Shown here in pieces: positions 21,424-31,118 of a stretch of DNA of 64,000 nt. This DNA comes from Nephrocerus scutellatus. Lineage: Eukaryota; Arthropoda; Insecta; Diptera; Pipunculidae. Positions within the stretch are counted from its first letter, which is position 1. Each line of letters starts with the position of its first letter. The stretch covers positions 28,550,254 to 28,614,253 of the forward strand of contig OX352765.1 in NCBI GenBank assembly GCA_947095585.1, read 5' to 3'. The position numbers were made by a program, and so were the translations under genes. A model generated the notes under the pieces. The model was given only the letters and a program-made list of their open reading frames with translations. It was not told the DNA's origin and searched no databases.

Positions 21424-21811
21424 CCCTAACCGCTAACTGTAGGGAATTAGTTTTTAAGTCTATTTAAGTATTTTAATTAGTTTTAAATAGTTTTAATTAG
21501 TTTTTTAGTAGTTTAAGTTTTCTTTTTTTTTTCTTTTTTATCTTATAAATATAAATATGGCGGAAGAATTTTTACCAAATTTTTGTTCTTTATAATTTCA
21601 ATATAATAAATAATTTCAAAAGAAATAAATAAAAAAAAAATAATTGTTAAATCTAACCAATTGAAATAATAATATTGAAAGTAGTGTAAGCCCTCTTAGG
21701 TAATTTTACTAGTTTTTAATAAAAATAGTCAGTAAGTTATTTATTTATTACAAACAATAGTACTTAAGATTTATGATAATTAAATAAATGGATTTAAAAA
21801 AAAAAAAAAAA
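21424..21811 (+). other. Jockey 3'UTR and poly(A) tail
   Basis: AT-rich, with repeated TTTTAATTAGTTTT blocks near 21,470-21,510. It ends in an uninterrupted A tract at about 21,796-21,811 that touches the target duplication. Confidence 0.85.
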
Positions 21812-21826
21812 GTAGGTGTCATCACA
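21812..21826 (+). repeat. Target-site duplication, right copy
   Basis: GTAGGTGTCATCACA, immediately after the poly(A) tail and identical to 16,560-16,574. Confidence 0.92.
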
Positions 21827-22075
21827 TCACAGACACTGGCAGGCATGCAGCAAGACTTGTAGTCTTCTCGTATGACTTCTGCAGAAGCTGCATGGATGAG
21901 GAGGAGAAGGAGGAGGCCATCGTCCATCTTCTCTGTACCGTCCAGGCCCAAAACGTAAACTCCATATGGTAGCTTTCTTCTAAAACGACACTAATGATCT
22001 CATCAACATTGACATTAGTAGTCTCATTCGCTTCATACGAAGCTCTAATCGGAAGAAATTTTTCCTGATCCGTGT
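21827..22075 (+). pseudogene. Family A RNase H tail, right half
   Basis: Continues the sequence broken at 16,574. Across frame shifts the + strand reads DFCRSCMDEEEKEEAIVHLL and then C..VQAQN, the C-x2-C...H...C tail after RNase H. A C-terminal stretch with LIRFIRSSNRK lies near 22,020-22,055. This is the expected order for family A and confirms the interrupted-gene interpretation. Confidence 0.8.
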
Positions 22076-22229
22076 GATATCATAATAGACAACCATGAGC
22101 AGTTTAACAGAACAATTCATTTGGTCGTGTGAAACAAAACGTACTTTGCTCGCTACCGAATGCTCGTAAGATTGCCGCACTCGGCTCCCGCCTCAAGCTT
22201 CTGACTCACAAGATAACGTCCAATTCCCC

Positions 22230-22340
22230 AGCTCGTTATGTAATATACGATTTCACACGACCATAGACGAAAGTGACTGTTTCCTACGCTATAATATACC
22301 CTCCTAAGTAGGCATTATCCACACTAGTAGGTTAATATAG
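22230..22340 (-). repeat. Dispersed repeat, copy 2 (inverted mate of 9.6 kb)
   Basis: The reverse complement carries GGATAATGCCTACTT, ATAGCGTAGGAAAC and ACTTTCGTCTATGGTCGTG, as at 9,625-9,720. It lies immediately upstream of the array at 22,390. Confidence 0.75.
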
Positions 22341-22389
22341 AAAATACGAGTTAGTATGAGTTAGTATATTTAGTTTGTCGACAACATTG

Positions 22390-22985
22390 AGTCGTTTTTA
22401 ACCACCTTTTACATCTAGACCTAGAGAGCTGAAATTTTGTGAGTTTCTACGTCCAAAATAGCATTTTTTACATTCCGCGTGTGATGATTGACGGGTGTGG
22501 TGCGTGTAATGGGTTGAAATTTTTGTTTTTTCGACTTCTTTGATGTCCTTTTAACCCACCTTCAACACGACCTAGAGATCTGACATTAAGTAAGTTTCTA
22601 AGTCCAAATTAGCATTTTTTATGTTCTGCGTGTCGCGAGTGTTGGGTTGAAATTTTAGTTTTTTTCCACTGCTTTGAGGCCCTTTTTAACCACCTTCCAC
22701 ACGACCTAGAGAGCTGAAATTTTCTGCATGGTCCAAATAGCATTTTTTATAATCCGCGTATGACGCGTGTTGGGTGTTGCGTGTGGCGCGTGTGATGGGC
22801 TAACATTTTTTTTTTCGACTTCTTTGGGATCCTTTTTAACCACCTTCCACATGAGCTAGATAGCTGAATTTTTGTGAGTTTCTAAGTCCAAAATAGAATT
22901 TTTTATACTCCAACTCTGACGCGTGTGATGGGTTGAAATTTATTTATTCGAATTTTTTGAGGTAGTTAGTAACCACGCTTATTAC
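22390..22985. repeat. Tandem array of ~145-bp units, array 1
   Basis: Four diverged units with TAACC..CCTT starts at 22,399, 22,552, 22,688 and 22,837, and a decayed start at 22,970 (spacing 133-153). Each carries CGACCTAGAGAGCTGAAATTT, TTTCTAAGTCCAAAATAGCA, a short GACGCGTGT.GCGTGTGATGG block and an A/T tract before CGACTTCTTTGA. The sequence AATAAAGGACTGTTT follows at about 22,989. No coding content. The same units form the array at 28.55 kb. Confidence 0.88.
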
Positions 22986-23380
22986 CAAATAATAAAGGAC
23001 TGTTTTTAATTAGATTTTTTTTAATACTTTTGAAAAAGGTATGTATAAATGATTTTTTTGTCAGACTGCGTTTGACTCTTGGAACAATATCGTTGTTAAC
23101 GACTACATAATTTCTACAATGACAGCTTAAATAAAATTATAACAGTGTAGAGTAAGTAATCACACTCCTGTCCCATTAAATATTTGTTTAAATACATATA
23201 TACAAATAACAATAATAAGTGGGGTCATGTACAACTCTCCCGTCACATGGCAAAACGCCTTAAACGCCATTAAGCTGCCTATAAGCGTTGGAATTGCACA
23301 AAATATATTTTTCCATGCTTATGTCTCTTGGTTCCGTTATGACTACATAAGTACAATTATTTACTATTATACTACTAGTA
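22986..23380. other. No recognised gene
   Basis: AT-rich flank of the array; nothing recognised beyond the shared post-array motif. Confidence 0.45.
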
Positions 23381-23382
23381 GT

Positions 23383-24590
23383 GAGAATCTGGGATCGGAT
23401 GGTATCCCAGCGGAGCTGATTAAAACAGGAGGTCCCTCAATTCACCAAACAGTTCATGAACAAATGGTATGGGAGGAAGAAGCGGTGCCAGAAGATTGAC
23501 AAAGAGGTATCACAACATGCAGCAATTATCGTGGTTTAACGTTGTTGAGTACCACGTATAAGATTTTCTCCTCTATCTTTCAAGACAGGATAGCCCCATA
23601 CGCTAAAGTCAACATTGGTCTATACCAGTGTGGCTTCATCCCAGGCAAATCAACAACTGATCAGATTTACACCCTTAAGCAGGTGATGGAAAAATGTCTA
23701 GAGTTTCAAAACTCACTACACCATATTTTTATAGGCTTTAAAGCCGACTATGATACTGTCAAGACTATGTAGGTTAACCATGACCAATGTAATCACTATC
23801 AAGCCAATTCAACATCAAAAACGGGCTCCGACAAGGGGATGGACTGGCCTGCTTCCTCTTCAACCTGGCGTTGAAGAAAGAGATCAGAGAAAGCGAGAGG
23901 AAAAATCCTCTATAAGTCCATTCCGATACTGGCTTACGTAGACGACATAGACATCGTTGGTAGAAACCAAAGAGCTGTACAGGAAGCTTTCATCCAGATC
24001 GAGCGGACAGCACGAAATCTGAGACTGCACGTCCGTGAGTAGAAGATCCAACATTGGTCTCTCCGTCCGTCCGTCCGTCAAGACTCTTCAGAGCTAGGCA
24101 TTTAACCATACCATCCAAGCTGGTGGTGTACAAGACAATAGTCATACCAGTACTTAGATATGGATCCGAGACTTGGTTGCTTAGCAAAAAGCATTCTCAC
24201 GTCTTAGTCGCGTTCGAGAGAAAAGTCTTACGGAGAATTGTTGGCCCTGTATGTGAGGAAGGACGATTCCGGAGACTCTATAATAATGAGATATACGAGC
24301 GTTACCACGATGTCGACATCATGAAGAGCATACGGCTTGGTAGGCTCCGGTGGGCAGGACACCTAACTCGCATGAGCGAAGAGGATCCTGTTCCAAAGGT
24401 CTTTTGTGGAAGGGTTTATGGAACACGACAGCGAGGCCTGCCAAACCCGCGCTGGAAGAATGATGTAGACCAGGGCTCTCAGAGTTTAGGGATGCCAAAC
24501 TGGTTGACATCGGCTCGTAATCGGGACCGGTGGGGAGATTTTTTGCTGAAGGACAAGACCGGACAAGAGAGACAAATATGATGATATAAA
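23383..24590 (+). pseudogene. RTE-clade non-LTR retrotransposon remnant, copy b (best preserved)
   Basis: The + strand reads LGSDGIPAELIKTGGPSIHQ, ITTCSNYRGLTLLST, FQDRIAPYAKV, YQCGFIPGKSTTDQIYTLKQ (23,383-23,760) and a worn IGFKADYDTV (the first catalytic motif). After a deletion come YVDDIDIVGRN near 23,940 (VDD in place of the usual ADD) and FIQIERTARNL. A CCGT microsatellite then interrupts. The C-terminal 175-codon open frame follows (24,054-24,581): SKLVVYKTIVIPVLRYGSE, KVLRRIVGPVCEEGRFRRLY, LGRLRWAGHLTRMSE and a C-terminal basic tail. It ends near ATGATGATATAAATAAAAATTAA. The endonuclease part is absent, so this is a 5'-truncated, broken insertion. Confidence 0.88.
24057..24078. repeat. 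(CCGT)n microsatellite in RTE copy b
   Basis: Four to five copies of a 4-bp unit between the RT core and C-terminal part; the sequence it replaces is present in copy d at 40.9 kb. Confidence 0.75.
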
Positions 24591-26390
24591 TAAAAATTAA
24601 ATTATGTTCGTTGGCGTATCACTTGAGAACGGCTAGACCGATTTTGCTAATTTTTTAATTTTTTTTTATTTGTTCTTCTTTCTTTTTTATTTATTCTTTT
24701 TTATTGTTATGTTCGTTATGGGAAAGAAAGGCAATTACAAATGAAAGTCGGAAAATTTGAACAAAGTAAAAAAATTCGGTGTCACGTTTAATATAAAACT
24801 AACATGGAATGTCTATATAGTAAATAAAGTCCTTAAGTTTTACTGATCGTTGCGAGCCCTCCACCAAGCGGGAAACTGCATTTACATTAAGATCAAGACA
24901 ATTCTGGTGAAATGACTGCTTCTACCAAGTTTGTTTTAAATGCTGCCATTTTTTTGTGACGTTGATAGTTCCAGCTCCTGAAAGTTGAGAGTGGACGTCG
25001 ATAGTAGTTATGTTCGTTTTGTTTACAATTTGATCGAAAAGAAACCCATATCTCTAATCGGGAATTTCTGAGAATGGGACCTAATAAAGAATATTGACTT
25101 TAAAATTCTTATTGAAACGAAAAGACAACCTGGTTCCAGTATACATTTTTCAGAGATAGCCATTAGAATCTTCATAAGGTTCATGTTACTATTCCATACC
25201 AAATTTTAAGGCACTAGTGACAAAGACATATTAAGGAACATTACCGCACTTGAACGTTTTTTATTAAAGAGTTTAAATGCTGAAAATACTTCAGGCTTCT
25301 TTAAAAATCAAGTGGGTTAAACGTTTCTCGTATATTGGCTTGATCCATTATTGTTTCTTCCTCAATCATCATTTTCTCCCTAAAACAATTTTACTATGGA
25401 CAAAAATATGTGATATTGGTTGTTCCTTAGCAGACACTTTTCGGACGGCGACAATTGCATTCCAGCACAAAGACACGAGCAAAACGATTTTTTCTCCATA
25501 GCTTATCCCTTAACTGAGTACGAAATTTAAAAATTTGCTCAAGAATGTTTCTCTGAACGCTTTTCAAATAGATTCATTTTAAAAATCATAAAAACATCCA
25601 TATCTTGAAATTGTTTAGCTTTAATTCTACTTTAAGCCAAACTAAATTTATTTAGAAAAATATTGAAAGTCGTGAGCTTACAGGAATTAGCCTCACTGCA
25701 AGACTAAGTATGTGTAGTCTTGGGACTCTCCACTGTTCCAACGTTAATTTGAACGACATAAATTGAACGACAACGGTTGTTCGCATCCGTTTATCCGTCT
25801 TTTCGTCTCATTAACATTTTCATTTAAGACGAACATTTCGCGCACAGAAAGAAAACGGAATAATTATCTTTTTTATAAGTTATTTTGTGCGCTGCTCTGT
25901 TCATACCCAACACGGACAGCATTACTTCATTTTAATGGACCCCTGAGAATTGACTCGAAAAAGGAAGCGCTTTTGATGAGATGTTGATGAACTAACAAAT
26001 AGTCAGATGGATAACATACATGTAACTACATATATACTCGTACAGCGCAATTATTGTATCCGTCAATTCGTCTTCGTTTTCGTCGTGAGAGCGGAAACTT
26101 TTCAATTGCCCAAATAAAAAAACCGCTCAGCATTGCACAGCAATAACTGGCGGACTGTAAGATTTTCGTCTTTCTTTTTTATCACTTTCGGTTGTTTTGC
26201 ACTCCCTGGGACATCTCTTATTCCACTCGAAAGGTCACACAACAAGAACTGGCAGCAATGAATACGACGCTCATATTTTCGAATTGAATAACAAAAGACT
26301 TCCAAATTACCATACCGGCCAAATTGTTGTTAGTCAGCGGACACAAAAGATAAGTTTCCAATCAATTGTGGCTTTGCAAAAAAAAAAGAT
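24591..26390. other. No recognised gene
   Basis: The first part (24,590-24,660), AAAAATTAAATTATGTTCGTTGGCG and a following CACTTGAGAACGGCTAGACCG, resembles the head of insect Helitron/DINE-like repeats, but no matching 3' end was found. The remainder is unassigned, AT-rich sequence. Confidence 0.4.
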
Positions 26391-26439
26391 TTTAATTTCT
26401 TGGATATGTCTTCCACATTAAATCTCAAAAATATGAAGG

Positions 26440-26600
26440 AATGAAAACCAGCGAAGACGCCACTTTTCAATGTAAGTAACAAAGTTTAAATTTAGCAAAT
26501 TTTGCATTTCACGCTTCTCCAATTATTCAAGTGTTTATCTTATTTTAATCGATTCTCTATTTTTCTTTTAGTTATGTCCCCAAAAAAGAGAAAAAAGTGA
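26440..26600 (+). other. Candidate host exon pair with a 102-bp intron
   Basis: A donor (CAAT/GTAAGTAAC) at 26,470 and an acceptor (TATTTTTCTTTTAG) ending near 26,572 enclose an AT-rich 102-bp stretch of typical fly small-intron size. Conceptual joining keeps a short frame open: MKTSEDATFQ from the left, FMSPKKRKK then stop from the right. The right part has a lysine-rich nuclear-localisation-like end. Only short frames are available, one other frame is also open, and no homology is recognised. It could be a chance pairing. Confidence 0.22.
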
Positions 26601-26984
26601 AGTTCATATAAATAATTAGATGACAGTGTGTTTCATTATGTATCTTAAATCTTAAATGTTTAATCTGTATTTAAATTCTTAAAATACCCATTTCCAGAAG
26701 TCTCCTAAAATATCGTCCATATTCCTATTCCCATCGTAGTACATGAGAAACCTTTTTCTTAAATTAATGTTTAAAGTGCTTATGACCATATCCCAGAATT
26801 TCCATATGAACAAGTCTTATAGTCGCATCTTAGTCCTGCACACTGAATTTCATAGATATCGCTTGAGAAATGGCTAAGTTCCCGAAATGCCAGTCCCTAA
26901 TGACATTATTCCAGAATTTCCTTATAACAAGTATTATAGTCGAATTTACCTTTAGCTATAAATCATAATCATATTTGGATCTAC
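26601..26984. other. No recognised gene
   Basis: Unassigned AT-rich sequence. Confidence 0.4.
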
Positions 26985-27055
26985 ACGGTCCTGGCCTCCC
27001 ACAAAAAAAATCTCCATCGGTCCCGATTTCGAGCCGATGTTATCCATTTGGGCTT
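26985..27055 (-). pseudogene. RTE 3'-end fragment (inverted)
   Basis: The reverse complement matches the last ~65 bp of RTE copy b coding sequence, including GAGCCGATG...ATCGGGACCG (+ strand CGGTCCCGATTTCGAGCCGATG split by one difference) and a following AAAAATCTCC block. Confidence 0.7.
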
Positions 27056-27240
27056 TAATTACTGCTGATAATTGTTTTCAGCCTGGAGCATTCGTCTAAA
27101 ATATTTGCCACCCACTCTTGTTCCAAAACTATTTTTAGCGAAGCTTTTGATGATATAAATGAATGCCCTCGGATCTTACGCTTAAGAATTCCAAAAAGGT
27201 GCTCAACTGGGTTCAGATCTTCAAATCTTCCTAAAAGATA
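27056..27240 (-). pseudogene. Tc1-like transposase C-terminal fragment (second Tc1 family)
   Basis: The - strand open frame contains RFEDLNPVEHLFGILKRKIR then SSKASLKIVLEQEW and DECSRLKTIISSN. This matches the PDLNPIEHLWDILKR...W...CQ.L tail of Tc1 transposases. The DLNP box with the third catalytic residue is visible. It is a different family from 2.5 and 35.3 kb. It is flanked on both sides by RTE pieces, suggesting nested insertion or rearrangement. Confidence 0.8.
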
Positions 27241-27289
27241 GTTGCAGCATGTTTTCCAATACGTTTTTGTACTTATGCTAATTAAAATA

Positions 27290-28142
27290 CAATTCACCAA
27301 GCAATTCATGAAATAATAGTGCAAGTATGGGAGAAAGAAGCGATGCCAGAACACTGGCGGCTAGGCATCCTGTGCCCCAGACATAAGAAAGGGTATATCA
27401 CAACATGCAGCAGTTATCGTAGTATAACGATTTTGAGTCCCGCGTAAAAGATTTTTTCCTCTATCCTTCAAGACAGGATAGCTCCATACGCTAAAGTCAT
27501 CATTGCTCCATACCAGTGTGGTTTCATCCCAGGCAAACCAAAAACTGATCTGATTTACACACTTAGGCAGGTAATGGAAAATGTCTAGAGTTTCAAATCT
27601 CACTACACCACCTTTTTATAGACTTTAAAGCCGCCTATGATAGCATAGCCAGAGTAGAACTTTTTAAAGCCATGAGAGAATTCGGCATCCCAAATAAACT
27701 GACACGATCATTACCAATGCTATAAGCTAAGTTAAAATATCCGGATCACTATCAAGCCCATTCAACATCCATAACCGGTTCCGGCAAGCGGATGGAATGG
27801 CCTGCGTCCTCTTCAACCTGGCGTTTGAGAAAGTGATCACACACTCTGCAGTAACAGCGAGGGGAACAATCCTCTATATTCTATATCTTCTAAAGTCTAT
27901 TCAGATAATGGATTACGTGGACGATATTGACATCGTTGGTAGAAACCCAAGAGCTGTATAAGAAGCTTTTATCCAGATCGAGCGGGCATAAAAGGTACAT
28001 GGATGCCACGTCTGCGAACAGAATATCCAACATTGGTGCTGCAATTAAAATAGTGGAGCGCGAATTTGAAGTAGTACAATCCTTTAACTATCTCGGGTCA
28101 TTGCATTGGCTGTTCGTATATAAGACAATGGTTATACCAGTA
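27290..28142 (+). pseudogene. RTE-clade non-LTR retrotransposon remnant, copy c
   Basis: The + strand aligns with copy b from the HQ...VWE(K)EAMPE region near 27,300 through CS.YR, the SLQDRIAPYAK region, YQCGFIPG, FIDFKAAYDS near 27,620 (first catalytic D intact), a region like ADGMACVLFNLAFEKVI near 27,800 and YVDDIDIVGRN near 27,920. It ends in KIVEREFEVVQSFNYLGS and a truncated VYKTMVIPV. Homology stops at 28,142 exactly where an array of CCCATACAAA-starting repeats begins. Several frameshifts and stops; dead. Confidence 0.82.
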
Positions 28143-28500
28143 CCCATACAAATTTTATGAAAAAAAAATTTGAAGCGATCGTGCCCCGGGGTCGGAGGCA
28201 CCCATACAAATTGTTTACAAAATTTACAAATTTACCTTCAAATTTATATGCATCTCCGATGGACACAACTTTTTGTAAAAATTTGGAAGTAAAATGGCCC
28301 CGGGAGTATGGGGGGCACCCATACAAATGTTATAAAAAAATTATCCGATTTTCTTCAAATTCTTTACGCATGTGTATCTCCGATGGACAACATTTTTTGT
28401 AAAAATTTGGTAGTGAAATGATCTGGGGTTGGAGGGCTCTCTAACAGAAATTTTAAAAAATTTACCCGATTTTATTCAAACCGTCACATTGCACATTGTG
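28143..28500 (+). repeat. Tandem array of ~117-bp units
   Basis: CCCATACAAA unit starts at 28,143, 28,201 and 28,318 and a decayed one near 28,440. Each unit carries TTTGTAAAAATTTGG.AGT and a CCCCGGGGTCGGAGG-like block, with CTCCGATGGACA in the second and third. The family recurs singly at 9,805 and inverted at 52,430. Confidence 0.82.
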
Positions 28501-28549
28501 TATTCCCGATTAGAGAATTTACACGAACATTTTTAATTTTTATGGTTTG

Positions 28550-29215
28550 TTTTTATTAAGCACTGAAGTCCAAAATATCATTTTTTATATTCCGAGTAGG
28601 ACGCGTGTCGCGTGTGGCGCGTGTGATGGGTTGCAATTTTTTTTCGACTTATTTGAGGTCCTTTTTTACCAACTTCCACACAACCTAGAGAGCTGAAATT
28701 TTGTGAGTGTCGTAAGTCCAAAATAGCATTTTTTATATTCCGAGTATGACGCGCTGCGTAAAGCGCGTGTGATGGGTTGAAAACTTTTTTTTCGACTTTG
28801 AAGTCCTGTTTAACCAACTTCCATACGACCTAGAGCGCTGAAAATTTCTGAGTGCCTAAGCTCAAAATAGCATTTTTTTATTCCTAGTATGACGCGTGTC
28901 GCGTGGGATGTCTTCTTTCAGGTTCTTTTTAACCACCTATCACACGAGCTAGAGAAATTTTGTGAGTATTTAAGTCCAAAATTCTTTTTTTTATATTCCA
29001 CGTATGACGCGTCTCACGTTTCGCGTGTAGCACGTATGATGGTTTGAAATCGCGCCATTTTCGGTTTTTTTAGGTCTTTTTTAACCACCTTTCGCACGAC
29101 CTAGAGGGCTGAAATTGTGTGAGCGCCTCAATGTCAGGGGCCCATTTTGATATCCCGCTTTTGACGTGGTGTGAAGCGTGGAAAAAAGAAAATTCTTTGA
29201 AATAGCTCCGACCTC
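28550..29215. repeat. Tandem array of ~145-bp units, array 2
   Basis: Units homologous to array 1, with TAACC starts (or TTACC at the first) near 28,667, 28,811, 28,930 and 29,082, plus a partial leading unit. The conserved blocks are CCTAGAGAGCTGAAATTT, AAGTCCAAAATAGCATTTTT and GACGCG...GCGTGTGATGG. AATAAAGGACTGTTT follows at about 29,240, as after array 1. Unit spacing is 120-152 bp. Confidence 0.88.
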
Positions 29216-29259
29216 AAAAACAGATATTTTGGCGATGAATAATAAAGGACTGTTTGGCG

Positions 29260-31110
29260 TGTTTCGATGTATATATAAAGGTTTGTACCCGAAAAACTAA
29301 GTTTATTTTTACATTTACTTGTTCCTTAATACCCTCACTGTGTCAAGCTTTATAAGGCGAACATACCTTTCGAGTGTAGGACTTATCTCTAGAATTTTTT
29401 AAATATTTTCTTTCAGCTTATTTCATAATCTTATATGTATTAACTAGTTCAATGTCCGTCGTGTCCAGGTACGATTGTTCTTCAGAATTTTCAATCTGAT
29501 CTTCAATAATTAGTTATGACCGACTTCAATTTGATCTTTGCCATCAATATTTGTATAAATTATGCTCTATAACTTAGTTGAAAATTGCTAAATTAGAAAA
29601 GGCTAAAAAATCAACAAAATTTACCACAACAAATTAACAAATCAATTTTCAAATGATTTTGTTCCTCATGTTTTGCAATTTGAGTTGCAATTCATTTTTG
29701 TTGAATTACTATTTGTGAACTATAACAAATTGGAAAAAAAATTTAAAAAAAAAACCATAGCAACCTATGAGCGTTAGACACAAACATTTTTGTTTGATTA
29801 TTATAATAAATAGTACGAGCATTATTTTACTTTTTGGACTTTCGGAAGAAATAATTTCTTCTGCACATATACATACCTGCAGTTCTATTATGTAGTGTCG
29901 CAGTGTATTTCCCAATGCAATATTATCAATCGCTTCGTTATCTTCGGCCCAATTGATCATTACATATCAGAAGTCGTGCAGATTTCCCACTTCATTGTCT
30001 AAATTGGTGGCATGAATGGGAACAAATTCGAAAATTCATGTGTTGTCGGTTTTGTGATTGTCTTCTTAAACAGGAAACTACTACCTGCTAGCTGCTAGGA
30101 GTGGTATCATACTGAATTCTCGTAGTTTTCAAATTTCAGTGGCAATGGCAACTGCAGATGACTGGCAAAACATAGTTGGCTGAAAATATCAACAAATTTT
30201 TTCGCAAAAAATTTTGGTGCCTTCGTGAGTGATGGTGCACATGGCGCCGCAGTCTGGTTGGTTTCCAGTCGCGCAACCTTAGGGACTTTTGTCTGAAAGA
30301 GTCGTGAGCCAGCAGCGAAAGGGGGCGCTCGCTCAATAAAAATTACATCGTGCCGCGTAGAATGGAAATGGATGGAAATATCCAATTGTGTACAAATAAT
30401 GGAATTCCCTTACAAAATATACGTCCCATCTACCATTCTACCATCGTCCATTGCACTGCCAGAGTGCCAGGCGACAGTCAGCGGCTAGGATTGCATGTGC
30501 GCGCGTTGCTGATTTGAGTAATTTTTAAATCTGTGTTTTACACTCGTACAAGTAGCGCGTATACTTCTGAAATTATCAAGAATGCACAACACCAAATACA
30601 TACACACAAGCGCGTAATAATTATTATGCAGGGGATCTTTTAGCGAAATACGTGATGTTTTGCAATTACTGCGTTCCGTGTTCGTTTACATTTCAAGCGA
30701 ACAAGCAATGACGAAACACCCAACCCATACAATAAGAATACGCTAAGAACTCTTAAGGAGAATTTATAAATTTTACCACAGACCGTTTCAAATGAGTTCT
30801 TCTTCTCTGAAAGAACTTACTAAAAATAACATTTAATGTTGAGTTAAATTAATAATCACTTTATTAAAATGAAACATGACACGTTTTAAAATGAGAATCT
30901 ACACTGACACGCCCTATTCCCCGTAATTGAATTTTCATTGAAAGATGCATTTAAATAAATGAGATGCTGAGAGCGCGGTAGATTAGCATTCGCAGGGCTA
31001 GGGCCCTAGGTGCTTGCGTGAAAAATTAAAATCTTTTCTATTTTGAAGCACTAACTAACTTTTTATAGGTTGATCTAATTTAAGTTTTCTATATTGACAG
31101 CGCTGTACGA
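29260..31110. other. No recognised gene
   Basis: Long AT-rich stretch with no readable domain or repeat. A 92-codon - strand frame (30,107-30,385) is not recognised. Confidence 0.45.
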
Positions 31111-31118
31111 GGGGCCAT

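Larger units (their letters stand above)
16575..21811 (+). mobile_element. Full-length Jockey-clade non-LTR retrotransposon
   Basis: A 5.24-kb element with 5'UTR (16,575-16,844), ORF1 (CCHC nucleic-acid-binding), ORF2 (APE endonuclease plus RT, no RNase H), a roughly 370-bp 3'UTR and a pure poly(A) tail of about 15 bases. It is bracketed by identical 15-bp target duplications. The target is an older family A RNase H sequence whose two halves rejoin once the element and one duplication are removed. Intact frames, an identical duplication and a clean poly(A) all point to a recent, possibly active insertion. Its A-rich coding composition contrasts with the host flank. Confidence 0.95.

Noticed and set aside
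24590..24660. Second Helitron
   Set aside because: The head resembles insect Helitron starts, but no CTAG-type 3' end with a hairpin was found within a plausible distance.
28143..29215. CRISPR array
   Set aside because: Repeat units are long, diverged and contiguous, with no uniform short repeat plus unique spacer pattern, and the sequence is eukaryotic.
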